64,000 nucleotides of DNA from JACQFK01 sp036383955 (GCA_036383955.1 DASVNH010000173.1:1-64000); one strand, 5' to 3'. Counted from the stretch's first letter, positions 1 through 8,891 are shown. Program-made: numbers and translations. The notes: generated by a model from the sequence alone, not told the origin.

Positions 1-3000
1 GCGACCGCGGCGTGACGAACTGGGAGTTCCGCCTCCGCCGCGGCGACGGCACGCTCGGCTGGGGCCTCACCTCCCTCCGGATCGGCGAGTACGGCGGGGA
101 GCCCGTCGTCTTCGGCTGCTTCCAGGACCTCAGCGCCCTCAAGGCGGTGGAGGAGGCGCTCCGCTTCAGCGAGGCGCGCTTCCGGAACGCCTTCGACCAC
201 ATGGGGGTCGCGGCGTGCCTCATCTCTCCCGACTACCGCTTCCTCAAGGTCAATCGCGCGCTCTGCGACATGCTCGGCTACGGCGAGGACGAGCTGCTGG
301 GCATGGGCTGCGCCGACGTCACCCATCCGGACGACGCCGCGGACACGGCCCAGGCGGAGGGGCGCCTGCTGTCGGGGGAGGCGTCGCACCTGCGCCTGGA
401 GAAGCGCTACCGCCGCAAGGACGGGAGCATCGTCCACGGCGTCCTGGAAATCTCCCTCCTGCGGGACGTCGAGGGCCGGCCGATCCAGTTCGTCTGCGGC
501 ATCCAGGACATCACGGACATGAAGCGGGCGGAGGAGGCGCTCCGGGACGCGCACGACGCCCTCGAGCGGAGAGTCGAGGAGCGCACGACCCTGCTTTCGG
601 AGGAGATCGCCCAGCGCCGCCGCGCCGAGGAGAACCTCAAGCTCTACCGGGAGTTCTTCCGGCACGCCCGCGAGGCCATCGTCGTCGTCGACCGCGAAGG
701 GCGCGCCCTCGATCGGAACGAGGCGCACCGGGCCCTCTTCGGCGGGACGGACGAAGAGCTCCGCGGGAGCTGCCCCGCCTTCCTCCCTCCCGAGCGCTTC
801 GCGCGCCTGACGGAGGCGATCCGGACGGACGGCTTCTTCGAGGAGGAGACCCGCGGCCGCGACGCCGCCGGCCGGGCCGTCGACGCCCTCCTCACCGCCT
901 TCGCGGTCCGGAACGCCGCCGGCGAGCCCCTCGTCTACGGCGTCCTCCTGCGCGACATCACGGCGCGCAAGCGGCGGGAGGCGTCGCTGCGCGCGGTCCT
1001 CGAAGGCACCGCGGCCGTCACCGGCGACGAGTTTTTCCGCGCGCTGGTCCGCACGCTCTGCGCCGCGCTGGGGACGCGCTCGGCGTTCGTCTCGCGGGTC
1101 CTGGACCAGCCGCCGCGGCGGGTCCGGACGCTGGCGGCCTGGATCGGGAACGACTTCGTGCCGGACCTGGAGTACGCCCTCGCCGGCACGCCCTGCGAGG
1201 CGGTGATCGCCGGCGGGGTGGTGGTCCACCCGCGGGAGGTGGCGCGCCGCTTCCCGTCCGACGAGGACCTGGCGGCGCTGAAGGCCGAGAGCTACATCGG
1301 CGTGCCGATCCTGGATCCCGGCGGGGCGGTCGTGGGCCACCTGTCCGTCATCCACGACGCGGAGCTCGAGGACGCGGAGTTCAAGACCTCCCTCCTGCGC
1401 CTCTTCGCCGGGCGGGCGGGCGCGGAGTTCGAGCGGCGCGGCGCCGAGGCGGCGCTCCGCGAGAGCGAGGAGCGCTGGCGGTCGCTGGTCGCCGGCGTCC
1501 CGAGCATCATCATGACGATCAACGAGGAGTGGCGGATCGTCACGATCAACCGGACCGTGCCGGGCCTGACGGTGGAGAAGGTGATCGGGACGCACGTCCA
1601 CGACTGGGTCCCGCCGGAGGGCTGGAAGGTCGTGGGGGACGCCCTGGACCGCGCCTTCAAGGAGGGGCTGCCGACCGTCTACGAGATCCAGGCGGTCGGC
1701 CGCTGGTGGGATTCGCGGGTCAGCCCGATCGTGGTCCGCGGGAAGGTCGTGAGCGCGACGCTGATGACGACCGACATCAGCGAGCGCAAGGAGACGGAGC
1801 GGCGGCTGGCCTCGCTGGCGGAAGAACAGAGCCTCGTGCTGACGCACATGCGCGACTTCCTCTACCGCCACGACGTCCGCGGCGTCTTCACGTTCGTCTC
1901 GCCGGCCGTGGAGCAGATCACGGGCTGGAGCCAGGAGGAATGGCGGAAGCACTACTCGGAATTCATGACCGAGAACCCGATCAACAAGAAGGTCGTCGAG
2001 TTCACCGAAGAGACGCTGCGGACGGGGCGGCAGAGCCCGCCCTACCTGGTGGAGGTGCGGCACAAGGACGGACGTCCGGTGCTGATCGAGGTGAACGAGC
2101 GCGCCTACTACGAGGAGGGGAAGATCGCGGGGGTCGTCGGCGTGGCCCGCGACGTGACCGAGCGGCGCCAGGCCGACGAGGAGCTGCGCTTCCAGAAGGC
2201 GCTCCTGGAGTCGCAGTCGGAGGCCGCGATCGACGGCATCCTCGTCGTGACCGTGGCCGGCCGGATGATCTCGTTCAACCGGCGCTTCGTGGAGATGTGG
2301 GACATCCCCCAGGAGATCGTCGAGACCCGCGACGATTCCGCCGCCCAGCGGTCGGTGCTCGGGAAGCTGAAGGATCCGGAGGGCTTCCAGACGCGGGTCC
2401 GCTACCTCTACGAGCATCCGGAGGAGGAAAGCCACGACGAGCTCCACCTGAAGGACGGGCGCGTCTTCGAGCGCTACAGCGCGCCGATCCGCAGCAAGGT
2501 GGGCGTCGGCTACGGGCGGATCTGGTACTTCCGCGACGTCACGGGACGGAAGCGCACCGAGCAGGAGCTCCGCCGCGCCGCCGAGGAGACCCGGAAGGCC
2601 TACGACGACCTCAAGCAGGCGCAGGCCCAGCTCATCCGCTCCGAAAAGCTCGCCTCCATCGGCATCCTCGTCTCCGGCGTCGCCCACGAGATCAACAATC
2701 CGCTCAACGTCATGTACGGCAACCTCCAGCTCCTCCAGGAGGCCGCCGGGTCGCTCGCGCCCCGCGCGCGGAACATGATCCGTGACGCCCTCAAGGCCGG
2801 CGAGCACGCGCGGCGGATCATGGACGACTTCCGCGGCTACGCCCGCGACGCCCGCATGGCCGAGCCGGTCGACCTGAACCAGTGCCTGGAGGAGGCCGTC
2901 GCGCTCATGAAGCCCGGCTTCCGGCGGCGGATCAAGGTGGTCAAGCGGCTGGGGCGGATCCCGCCGGTGCGCTGCTTCCGCGGCCAGATGAGCCAGGTCT

Positions 3001-3302
3001 TCCTGAACCTGCTCAAGAACGCCGCGGAGGCCGTCGACAAGCGGGGCACGGTGACGCTGCGGACGCGGCACCGGGCGGGGCGGGTGATCGTGGAAGTGGC
3101 GGACACGGGGCGGGGGATGTCGGAGGAGATCCGCGCGAAGCTCTTCGAGCCGTTCTTCACGACGAAGCCGGTGGGGAAGGGGCTGGGGCTGGGGCTGTCG
3201 ATCAGCGCGGTGATCCTGCAGAACCACGGCGGCCAGATCCGGGTGAAGAGCCGTCCGGGGCGGGGCTCGGTCTTCCTCCTCGAGATCCCCGTCGGCTCCT
3301 GA
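1..3302 (+). CDS. Multi-PAS/GAF sensor histidine kinase, 5' end outside window
   Basis: The frame is open to the window edge, so the N terminus is missing; a GTG at position 12 is in frame but the first ~45 residues already look like the back half of a PAS domain. Counting from that GTG, I see PAS domains at about 50-175, 205-330, 485-600, 610-735 and 745-870, a GAF domain at about 335-475, then a HisKA dimerisation domain and a HATPase domain (about 980-1095). The H-box is VAHEINNP with the phosphorylated His near residue 892; the N-box (NLLKNAAEAV), G1 (DTGRGM) and G2 (GLGLGLSIS) boxes are intact, so the kinase should be active. No transmembrane segment is visible in the part present, suggesting a cytoplasmic sensor. 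A regulator with its own promoter follows (3390), a plausible but unproven partner. Confidence 0.93.
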   Translation, partial: DRGVTNWEFRLRRGDGTLGWGLTSLRIGEYGGEPVVFGCFQDLSALKAVEEALRFSEARFRNAFDHMGVAACLISPDYRFLKVNRALCDMLGYGEDELLGMGCADVTHPDDAADTAQAEGRLLSGEASHLRLEKRYRRKDGSIVHGVLEISLLRDVEGRPIQFVCGIQDITDMKRAEEALRDAHDALERRVEERTTLLSEEIAQRRRAEENLKLYREFFRHAREAIVVVDREGRALDRNEAHRALFGGTDEELRGSCPAFLPPERFARLTEAIRTDGFFEEETRGRDAAGRAVDALLTAFAVRNAAGEPLVYGVLLRDITARKRREASLRAVLEGTAAVTGDEFFRALVRTLCAALGTRSAFVSRVLDQPPRRVRTLAAWIGNDFVPDLEYALAGTPCEAVIAGGVVVHPREVARRFPSDEDLAALKAESYIGVPILDPGGAVVGHLSVIHDAELEDAEFKTSLLRLFAGRAGAEFERRGAEAALRESEERWRSLVAGVPSIIMTINEEWRIVTINRTVPGLTVEKVIGTHVHDWVPPEGWKVVGDALDRAFKEGLPTVYEIQAVGRWWDSRVSPIVVRGKVVSATLMTTDISERKETERRLASLAEEQSLVLTHMRDFLYRHDVRGVFTFVSPAVEQITGWSQEEWRKHYSEFMTENPINKKVVEFTEETLRTGRQSPPYLVEVRHKDGRPVLIEVNERAYYEEGKIAGVVGVARDVTERRQADEELRFQKALLESQSEAAIDGILVVTVAGRMISFNRRFVEMWDIPQEIVETRDDSAAQRSVLGKLKDPEGFQTRVRYLYEHPEEESHDELHLKDGRVFERYSAPIRSKVGVGYGRIWYFRDVTGRKRTEQELRRAAEETRKAYDDLKQAQAQLIRSEKLASIGILVSGVAHEINNPLNVMYGNLQLLQEAAGSLAPRARNMIRDALKAGEHARRIMDDFRGYARDARMAEPVDLNQCLEEAVALMKPGFRRRIKVVKRLGRIPPVRCFRGQMSQVFLNLLKNAAEAVDKRGTVTLRTRHRAGRVIVEVADTGRGMSEEIRAKLFEPFFTTKPVGKGLGLGLSISAVILQNHGGQIRVKSRPGRGSVFLLEIPVGS

Positions 3303-3346
3303 GCCGCGGGCGACGCAAGAGAACAGAACTTTCGTTCGATTTCCGC

Positions 3347-3374
3347 TTGACTTTCAAGGTATACTCTATATACT
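3347..3374 (+). promoter_or_regulatory. Sigma-70-type promoter of the HTH-receiver gene
   Basis: TTGACT at 3347-3352 and TATACT at 3369-3374 are separated by 16 bases, the best -35/-10 match in the window. The predicted start of transcription near 3381 leaves a leader of only about 9 bases before the ATG at 3390. A second TATACT at 3360-3365 overlaps the spacer. Confidence 0.7.
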
Positions 3375-3389
3375 TTGGGTAGGTTATAT

Positions 3390-3956
3390 ATGGCTGAGAT
3401 GAAGCGCCAGGCCTCCTATACGACGGGCGACGTCGCCCGCATCTGCCACGTCACGAAGCGCACCGTCATCCAGTGGATCGATTCGGGCAAGCTCAAGGGC
3501 TACCGCATCCCCGGGTCCACCCACCGCCGCGTGGCGGCCGACGCGCTGCGCGACTTCCTCCGCGCCCACAAGATCCCGGACTACGCCGCCGTCGTCCGTC
3601 GCCGCATCCTGATCGTCGACGACGACGTGGACCTCCAGGAGCTTCTCAAGGACGCCCTCCGCGACCGCTACGACGTCGAAGTCGCCGGCAGCGCCCTCGA
3701 GGCCGCGTCCCGTCTTCCCGTCTTCCAGCCCGACCTCGTGCTCCTGGACATCCGCCTGCCGGATTGCTCGGGCCTCGAGGTCTGCCGCCATTTCCAGGAC
3801 TACAAGCGGGCGCGCCGGGTTCCGATCCTGACGATGTCCGCCTACGGCAACGAGATCGATCCGCTCGAGGTCCGGCGCAGCGGCGCGGACGCGTTCCTGC
3901 CCAAGCCCTTGCGGATCGCGGAGCTTCAGCAGCGTATCGAGGCGATGGTCGGATAG
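3390..3956 (+). CDS. Response regulator with N-terminal MerR/excisionase-type HTH and C-terminal receiver
   Basis: 188 residues. Residues 9-60 form a MerR/BldC/excisionase-like helix-turn-helix (YTTGDVARICHVTKRTV, then a short basic linker). Residues 72-188 form a CheY-like receiver: acidic pair D78/D79, phospho-acceptor D120 in LVLLDIRLPD, switch Ser150 and Lys172 in the FLPKPL motif. The order DNA-binding then receiver is the reverse of the common OmpR/NarL layout. I chose the ATG at 3390 rather than an upstream in-frame TTG (3375), because that TTG abuts the -10 box and would not be in the transcript. The XRE/S24 gene follows after 28 bases and is probably cotranscribed. The multi-PAS kinase just upstream is the likely phosphodonor. 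Confidence 0.88.
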   Translation: MAEMKRQASYTTGDVARICHVTKRTVIQWIDSGKLKGYRIPGSTHRRVAADALRDFLRAHKIPDYAAVVRRRILIVDDDVDLQELLKDALRDRYDVEVAGSALEAASRLPVFQPDLVLLDIRLPDCSGLEVCRHFQDYKRARRVPILTMSAYGNEIDPLEVRRSGADAFLPKPLRIAELQQRIEAMVG

Positions 3957-3984
3957 CGAGCGAGACACCTTAGGAGGGATCGAC

Positions 3985-4716
3985 GTGTCGAATTTCGGCG
4001 ACCTGGTCAAGAAGCTGAGAAAAGAGAAGGCCCTGACCCTGGAAGCGGTGGCCAAGAAGATCGGCTCGCACAAGGGTTACGTCTCGGGCATCGAGAACGG
4101 CAAGGTCAATCCGCCTTCCGTGAAGATCATCCGCAAGTTCGCGAAGCTCTTCACCCAGAACGAGCGGACCCTGGTCCGCATGGCCTGGGCCGACAAGGCG
4201 CCCGCCCTCATCCGCGACGAGGCCCGCCGCCTGGTCGCCCTCGCCGAAGCCGAAAGCGCGAGCGGCGCCGCCGAGCTGGTCTCCGTCCCCCTCCTCAACA
4301 CCGTCGAATCCGGCTACGCCGCCGAGCTCGCCCCCGACCGCCGCCCCCGTCCCGCCGTCCAGGCCACCCTGCTCCTGCCGAAGGGCCGCGCGACGCCCGA
4401 CTTCGCCGCGACGGTCGTCGACGACTCCATGGAGCAGCAGGCCGGGCCGTCGTTCTCGCGGGGCGACGTCCTCCTCCTGCGCCGCGCGGAGAAGATCGTC
4501 AGCGGCTCGCTGGTCTTCATCGTGTTCAAGACCCGGCAGAAGAGCCAGGCGCTCGTCCGCCAGGTGATGCTGGAGCAGGGCGAGAACATCGTGCTCCAGC
4601 CCCTCAACAAGGAGTATCCGCTGGAATTCCTGACCCAGGACGACGTGGACGCCGTGTACGCCGTGGCGGGCCGCATCGACCTGTACGAGCCGGTGAGCGT
4701 GGACGTGAAAGTATAG
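3985..4716 (+). CDS. XRE-family regulator with C-terminal LexA/CI-like S24 domain
   Basis: 243 residues starting at GTG, fixed by an excellent ribosome-binding site (AGGAGGG at 3972-3978). Residues 5-60 are a Cro/CI helix-turn-helix (LTLEAVAKKIG, YVSGIENGK). Residues 125-240 resemble the LexA/CI peptidase fold, with the serine motif DDSM (Ser148). The position where the general-base Lys is expected reads ALVRQV, with Arg192, so self-cleavage is doubtful; the domain may serve only for dimerisation or sensing. It lies 28 bases behind the HTH-receiver gene and is followed by a strong terminator, so the two regulators look like one transcription unit. Confidence 0.85.
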   Translation: MSNFGDLVKKLRKEKALTLEAVAKKIGSHKGYVSGIENGKVNPPSVKIIRKFAKLFTQNERTLVRMAWADKAPALIRDEARRLVALAEAESASGAAELVSVPLLNTVESGYAAELAPDRRPRPAVQATLLLPKGRATPDFAATVVDDSMEQQAGPSFSRGDVLLLRRAEKIVSGSLVFIVFKTRQKSQALVRQVMLEQGENIVLQPLNKEYPLEFLTQDDVDAVYAVAGRIDLYEPVSVDVKV

Positions 4717-4835
4717 GAGAAATTAAGGGGCCGCGGGCGGGACCGCAGCGTGATCCGCACCTAGACGACAACCGCGACAGGCCACTGGGAGGCCCGCGCC
4801 CCCCCAATCTTAACTGTCCTTTTCCTCCCTCTCTC

Positions 4836-4880
4836 GATGCCGCTGGGGCGACGCCCGTCGCCCGAGCGGCATCTCTTTTT
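4836..4880 (+). terminator. Rho-independent terminator after the regulator operon
   Basis: Two 17-base arms (4836-4852 and 4857-4873) pair with a single mismatch around a 4-base loop and are followed by TCTTTTT at 4874-4880. This is a textbook intrinsic terminator for the plus-strand operon ending at 4716. Confidence 0.85.
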
Positions 4881-4985
4881 CCGGAACCCGGAACCCGGCG
4901 ACCGGAACCCGAAACCCGAAACCCGGCGACCGACGACCGATACCCGACGACCGACGAACGGAATCCGACGACCGGGGACCGGCGA
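4881..4985. repeat. Degenerate CCGGAACC / CCGACGACC repeat array (left flank)
   Basis: The gene-free stretch 4717-5062 holds the terminator and then about 100 bases of short degenerate repeats built from units such as GGAACCCG, GAAACCCG and GACGACC. A similar array in the opposite orientation lies at 5432-5580, on the other side of the four-helix-bundle gene. I see no gene in 4717-5062. Confidence 0.7.
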
Positions 4986-5062
4986 TTTTGGCTTTTTTCC
5001 GCCGGGGGCCCTTTTTCGCGACGAGAAATCGGGCCCTTTCGACACGAGGGGTGAGGTGAAAG

Positions 5063-5431
5063 ATGAGCATGACGAGCTTCACCAACCTGGACGTGTGGAA
5101 AGTGGCGCACGAAGCGACCCTGGAGCTGTATCGGGCGGTCCGGGGCTTTCCGGAAGATGAGCGCTTCTGCCTGTCCCTCCAGATGAGGCGGGCCGCGGTG
5201 TCGATCGAGGCGAACATCGCGGAAGGATCCGCGAAGCCGACGTCCCGGGAGCGTCGCCGCTTCTACACCTTCAGCCGGGGCTCCGCTGAAGAGCTGCGCT
5301 GCTGCCTGATCATCGCTCGGGACCTGGGCTACCTTTCGAACGCGGGAGGACTATTCGAAAAGCTCGACCGCGTGTGCGCGATGCTCTATCGGCTCATGAC
5401 CCCCAAGGTCGCGCCGCCCCAAGGAAACTAG
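5063..5431 (+). CDS. Four-helix-bundle protein, 23S rRNA intervening-sequence (S23/IVP) family
   Basis: 122 residues. The sequence matches the family pattern: an LxVWKxAHE-like start (NLDVWKVAHEAT), the central RRAAVSIEANIAEGSA motif, and a C-terminal helical region rich in aromatic and Leu residues. These small proteins form pentameric four-helix bundles and were first noticed inside 23S rRNA insertions; their role is unknown, and a relative (Avd) works in diversity-generating retroelements. No reverse transcriptase or rRNA is nearby. The start is supported by GAGGTGAAAG just upstream. The gene stands alone between two repeat arrays of opposite orientation, which suggests a small mobile or recombination-prone cassette. 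Confidence 0.9.
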   Translation: MSMTSFTNLDVWKVAHEATLELYRAVRGFPEDERFCLSLQMRRAAVSIEANIAEGSAKPTSRERRRFYTFSRGSAEELRCCLIIARDLGYLSNAGGLFEKLDRVCAMLYRLMTPKVAPPQGN

Positions 5432-5476
5432 CGGCTTCGGTCGTCCGTCTCCGGTCGTTCGGCCGTCGGTCGTCGT

Positions 5477-5580
5477 CCGCGGGTTCGGATCCCGGTCGTT
5501 CGGACGTCGCCCGCGGGTTCGGATCCCGGTCGTTCGGTCGGCGTCCGCGGGTTCCGGTCGTCGGGTTCCGGGTTCCGGGT
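5477..5580. repeat. 34-bp tandem repeat within right-flank repeat array
   Basis: A 27-base block beginning CCGCGGGTTCGGATCC at 5477 recurs identically at 5511 and begins again, diverged, at 5545, giving a strict 34-base period. The surrounding 5432-5580 is made of CGGTCGTTCGG-like units, the reverse-complement flavour of the array at 4881-4985. Confidence 0.75.
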
Positions 5581-6849
5581 CTAGTCGTCGGGGTGCTTGC
5601 CGAGGGGGACTTCGATCTTGAGCTCTTCCTCGCCGCGCTTGACGGTGAAGGTCACCCGGTCGCCGGGGCGGCGCTGCCAGACGCGGGAGTTGAGCTCGTT
5701 GCGGTCGGAGAGGCCGCGGTTGTTGACCTTGAGGAGGTAGTCCCCCTTCAGGATTCCGGCCTGGTCGGCGGGGGAGTCGGGGCGCACGTCGTCGACCTTC
5801 AGCCCCTCCTTCGTCTCCTCGACGTAGACGCCGAGGTAGGCGCTGCCCTTGGGGCGGGTGGGGGCGGGCTTCTCCGTCGACGGCAGGCCGAGCGCCTCGA
5901 ACGGGGAATAGCGGTCGAGCACGACCTTGAGCTCCTCCGCTTCTCCTTCGCGCTCGATCTTGAGCGTGACTTCGGCGCCTTCGGGGTAGTTGCCGATCGC
6001 GCCCTGGTATCGCTCCTTGTTGAAGATCCCGTACTGGTTGACCCGGACGATCATGTCGCCGCGCTTGAGGCCGGAGCGGTCGGCGGTGGAGCCGGCCTTG
6101 ACGGCCTGCACGCGCGCGCCCTTGCCCTGCGTGTTCTGGTCGGCGACCTGGAGGCCGGCCACCATGGCGTGGTAGATCTTGCCGCCCTTGCCGCCCTTGA
6201 TCATCTCGGGCAGGAAGTTGCGGATCTGGTTCGCCGGGATGGCGTAGCCGACGCCCGAGTTGACGCGGTTCATGTAGCGCGTCGCGATGCGGCCGTTGAT
6301 GCCCACCACGCGGCCGTCGATCGTCACGAGCGGCCCGCCCGAGTTGCCCGGGTTCACCGCCGCGTCGGTCTGGACGCAGTCGAAGTAGGTCTGCTGGTTC
6401 CGATGCAGGGCGGAGACGATGCCGAGCGTGATGGTGGGGTACCACTTCAGGTCCTCGGCGGGCAGGGTGATGCCGAAGGGATTGCCGCAGGCGATCACGT
6501 ACTGGCCCACTTCGAGGCGGTCGGAGTCGCCCAGCTCGGCGAAGGGGAACTTCTCCTCGGCCGGGCCGTGGACCTTGAAGAGCGCGATGTCGCCCAGCTC
6601 GTCGGTGCAGACGAGCGTGGCGTCGTGCTGCTTGCCGTTGTAGAGGGTGACGCGGGTGGTCTTGAGCGTCCCGGCCACGTGGTGGTTGGTCAGCGCGTAG
6701 CCGTCCGCCGAGATGAGCACCCCCGAGCCGCCGCCGAAGAACACGAAGCGCTCGCTGATCTTCTTCGAGCAGTCCTCGACGCGCTTCTGCAGCTCCGGGG
6801 GGAGGGCCTGCGCGCAGAGGGCGAGGGCCAGGGCGGCGGCGGTCGTCAC
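5581..6849 (-). CDS. Trypsin-like serine protease (S1C/HtrA type) with two PDZ domains
   Basis: 422 residues from a GTG start. A short hydrophobic leader (ALALALCAQA) is followed by a trypsin-like domain with an apparently complete triad: His57 in LTNHHVAG, Asp87 in LGDIALFKV and Ser170 in PGNSGGP. Two PDZ domains follow, at about 240-330 and 345-420, as in DegP/HtrA proteins that act as periplasmic proteases or chaperones. It is the last gene of a three-gene operon and starts one base after the stop of the previous paralogue. It is the only one of the three that looks proteolytically competent. Confidence 0.92.
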   Translation of the reverse strand: MTTAAALALALCAQALPPELQKRVEDCSKKISERFVFFGGGSGVLISADGYALTNHHVAGTLKTTRVTLYNGKQHDATLVCTDELGDIALFKVHGPAEEKFPFAELGDSDRLEVGQYVIACGNPFGITLPAEDLKWYPTITLGIVSALHRNQQTYFDCVQTDAAVNPGNSGGPLVTIDGRVVGINGRIATRYMNRVNSGVGYAIPANQIRNFLPEMIKGGKGGKIYHAMVAGLQVADQNTQGKGARVQAVKAGSTADRSGLKRGDMIVRVNQYGIFNKERYQGAIGNYPEGAEVTLKIEREGEAEELKVVLDRYSPFEALGLPSTEKPAPTRPKGSAYLGVYVEETKEGLKVDDVRPDSPADQAGILKGDYLLKVNNRGLSDRNELNSRVWQRRPGDRVTFTVKRGEEELKIEVPLGKHPDD

Positions 6850-6850
6850 G

Positions 6851-7897
6851 CTATTCTCCCCGATCGTCCCAGCCCAGCTCGCAGTCGAATTCGAGCGCTT
6901 CTTCGCCCCGGAGCACCTTCACCTTGACGCGCTCGCCGGGGGCCTTGCGCATGATGGTCGCGCGGAGCTCGTCGAAGTAGGTGATCGCGGTGCCGTCGAA
7001 CTCGACGATCACGTCGCCCGCCTTGATGCCCGCCTTCTCGGCGGCCCCGCCGGGCTGCACGCTTTCGAGCTCGACGCCCTTCTTCACGCTCTTCTGGTTG
7101 AAGACGATGCCCAGGAGCGGGCGGCGGCTCTCCGCGACGCTCCGGCCTTCCTTCAGCTCCTTGAGGATCTCCGGCAGGCGGTCGTGCGTGATCGCGTAGC
7201 CCACGCCCGAGTTCTGGCCGCGCGTGGAGGAGAACTTCGTGTCCACCTTGCAGCTCACGCCCACCAGGCGCCCCTCGAGGTCCACCACCGGGCCGCCCAC
7301 GTTGCCGTAGTTGAGCTTCGCGTCGAGCTGGATCCCGCGGCCGCCGAGGCGCGACGCCGCGCTCACGATGCCCGGATTGGCCGTCAGGCCCTTGCCGTCC
7401 GGGGCCCGGCCCAGCGCCAGCAGCGCGTGCCCCGTCTTGATCGCCTCCACCGGCGCCCGCTGCAGCGTCGCCAGCCCCGCGGCCTCGACCTTCAGCGCCG
7501 CCAGGTCGTACGTTCCGTTGAAGCCGAGGATCTTCGCCTCGAGCTCCCGGCCGTCCGGCAGCAGCACCTTGATCGAGCGCACCTTGCCCGCCACGTTGAA
7601 GTGCGTCGTCAGGATCGTCCCGTCCGCCTCGATCACCACCCCCGAGCACCACGCGTCCTTCGGGCGGTTGGCGAAGACGTCCTGCATCGGGTTGAACGGC
7701 ATGCCCCGGAACGGGTTCCGCCGCGGCGCTTCCGCCGCCGGCTTCGGCGCCTCCGGCTCGCGTTCCACCTTGATGGCGACGACCGCCGGCGCGGCCTTCT
7801 CCACCGCCCGGACCGTCGCGGACTCGATCGCCGCGATCGGATCGGCGTCCTTGATCTCCTGGCCCGCCAGGAGCGCGAGCGCCAGCGTCATCATCAT
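6851..7897 (-). CDS. S1C protease paralogue lacking the catalytic serine
   Basis: 348 residues: short uncharged leader (MMMTLALALLAGQ), trypsin-like domain and one PDZ domain (about 250-340). The serine motif reads YGNVGGP, so the nucleophile is Val200 instead of Ser. The His motif is also disturbed (LTTHFNVAG, with an inserted residue), while an Asp (Asp131, YDLAALKV) remains. It is therefore probably a non-catalytic family member that binds peptides or regulates its neighbour. It starts 10 bases after the upstream paralogue ends, and the intact protease follows after one base, so all three are made together. Confidence 0.88.
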   Translation of the reverse strand: MMMTLALALLAGQEIKDADPIAAIESATVRAVEKAAPAVVAIKVEREPEAPKPAAEAPRRNPFRGMPFNPMQDVFANRPKDAWCSGVVIEADGTILTTHFNVAGKVRSIKVLLPDGRELEAKILGFNGTYDLAALKVEAAGLATLQRAPVEAIKTGHALLALGRAPDGKGLTANPGIVSAASRLGGRGIQLDAKLNYGNVGGPVVDLEGRLVGVSCKVDTKFSSTRGQNSGVGYAITHDRLPEILKELKEGRSVAESRRPLLGIVFNQKSVKKGVELESVQPGGAAEKAGIKAGDVIVEFDGTAITYFDELRATIMRKAPGERVKVKVLRGEEALEFDCELGWDDRGE

Positions 7898-7907
7898 CGC
7901 CGGTCCC

Positions 7908-8891
7908 CTAGAACAGGGGCCTCCGTCCGACCGTGATCTGGATCTCCGAGCGCTCGCCGTCCCGCACGAGCGTCAGCGTCAGGGTCTCGCCGGCCGACTT
8001 GCCGGCGACGGCCTCCTCCAGCGACGCGACGGTCGCCAGCGGCGTTCCGTCGGCCCGCTTGAGCAGGTCGCCTTTCCGCACGCCGGCCTTGTCGGCCGGG
8101 CCGTTCTTCGACACGCGGGTCACCTCGAGCCCGCCGTCCGAGGCGCGGGTCTCGACCCCCACCCAGGCGTCCCCCTTGCGGACGCGCTCGGTGACGTCGG
8201 CCACGCCTTTTTCCCCGTCGGCGTGGGCCTTGCGGATCTTCTCGATGGACGGCTTGAGGGCGTTGATGGGAATGGCCAGCCCGGTGAACTTGGCGTCGTC
8301 GTAGTTGAGCGTGACGATCCCCAGGAGCCGCCCTTCGCGGTCGACGAGCGGGCCGCCGTCCTGGTTGGGATTGACCGCGGCGGACGTCTCGATGACCGGC
8401 CCCGCGTACATCGAGCCCCCGCGCTTCTCCTCGACCGCGTAGAGGCCGGAGACGGCGCCCAGCGACATCGCGGGCTGGTCGTCGTTCACGAGGCTCTCGA
8501 AGCTGTCGCCGAACACGTAGGAGACGTGGCCGATCCGGACCGTGTCGGAGTCGCCCAGGGGCACGAACGCCAGCGGCTCGGGGGCGTCGATCTTCACCAG
8601 GACGAGCTCCTTGGCGGTGTCGCGCCCCAGGACCCGGCCCTTGTACTGGCGGTTGCCCTTGGACACGACCGTGACCACCGAGGAATTGGCCCCGCAGGCC
8701 GTGACCGACGTGAGGACGAGCCCCGACGGGTCGATGATCACGCCGGATCCGCGCTGACCGGCGCCTTCCACGTAGACGACCGCCGGAACGACCTTGCGCG
8801 CGACTTTGACGTGGATCTTGTCGTCGTCCTGAGCGACGGCCGTCGCCGTCGAGAGCAGCAGGGCCGCGAGCCCCGCCCAAGCCAGTCTCAT
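7908..8891 (-). CDS. S1C protease paralogue with all three catalytic residues replaced
   Basis: 327 residues with a normal signal peptide (MRLAWAGLAALLLSTATAVA). The trypsin-like fold is recognisable from spacing and the SG-V-I-I-D, PLGDSD and GGPLVD motifs, but the His position reads LTSVTACG, the Asp position is Glu95 (KELVLVKI) and the Ser position is Asp178 (NPNQDGGP). One PDZ domain covers about 235-320. It is the first gene of the operon and the most degenerate of the three. A role as a scaffold, inhibitor or adaptor for the active protease at 5581-6849 is inference. Confidence 0.86.
   Translation of the reverse strand: MRLAWAGLAALLLSTATAVAQDDDKIHVKVARKVVPAVVYVEGAGQRGSGVIIDPSGLVLTSVTACGANSSVVTVVSKGNRQYKGRVLGRDTAKELVLVKIDAPEPLAFVPLGDSDTVRIGHVSYVFGDSFESLVNDDQPAMSLGAVSGLYAVEEKRGGSMYAGPVIETSAAVNPNQDGGPLVDREGRLLGIVTLNYDDAKFTGLAIPINALKPSIEKIRKAHADGEKGVADVTERVRKGDAWVGVETRASDGGLEVTRVSKNGPADKAGVRKGDLLKRADGTPLATVASLEEAVAGKSAGETLTLTLVRDGERSEIQITVGRRPLF

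Noticed and set aside
5063..5431. Diversity-generating retroelement around the four-helix-bundle gene
   Set aside because: No reverse transcriptase, template/variable repeat pair or target gene is visible nearby.
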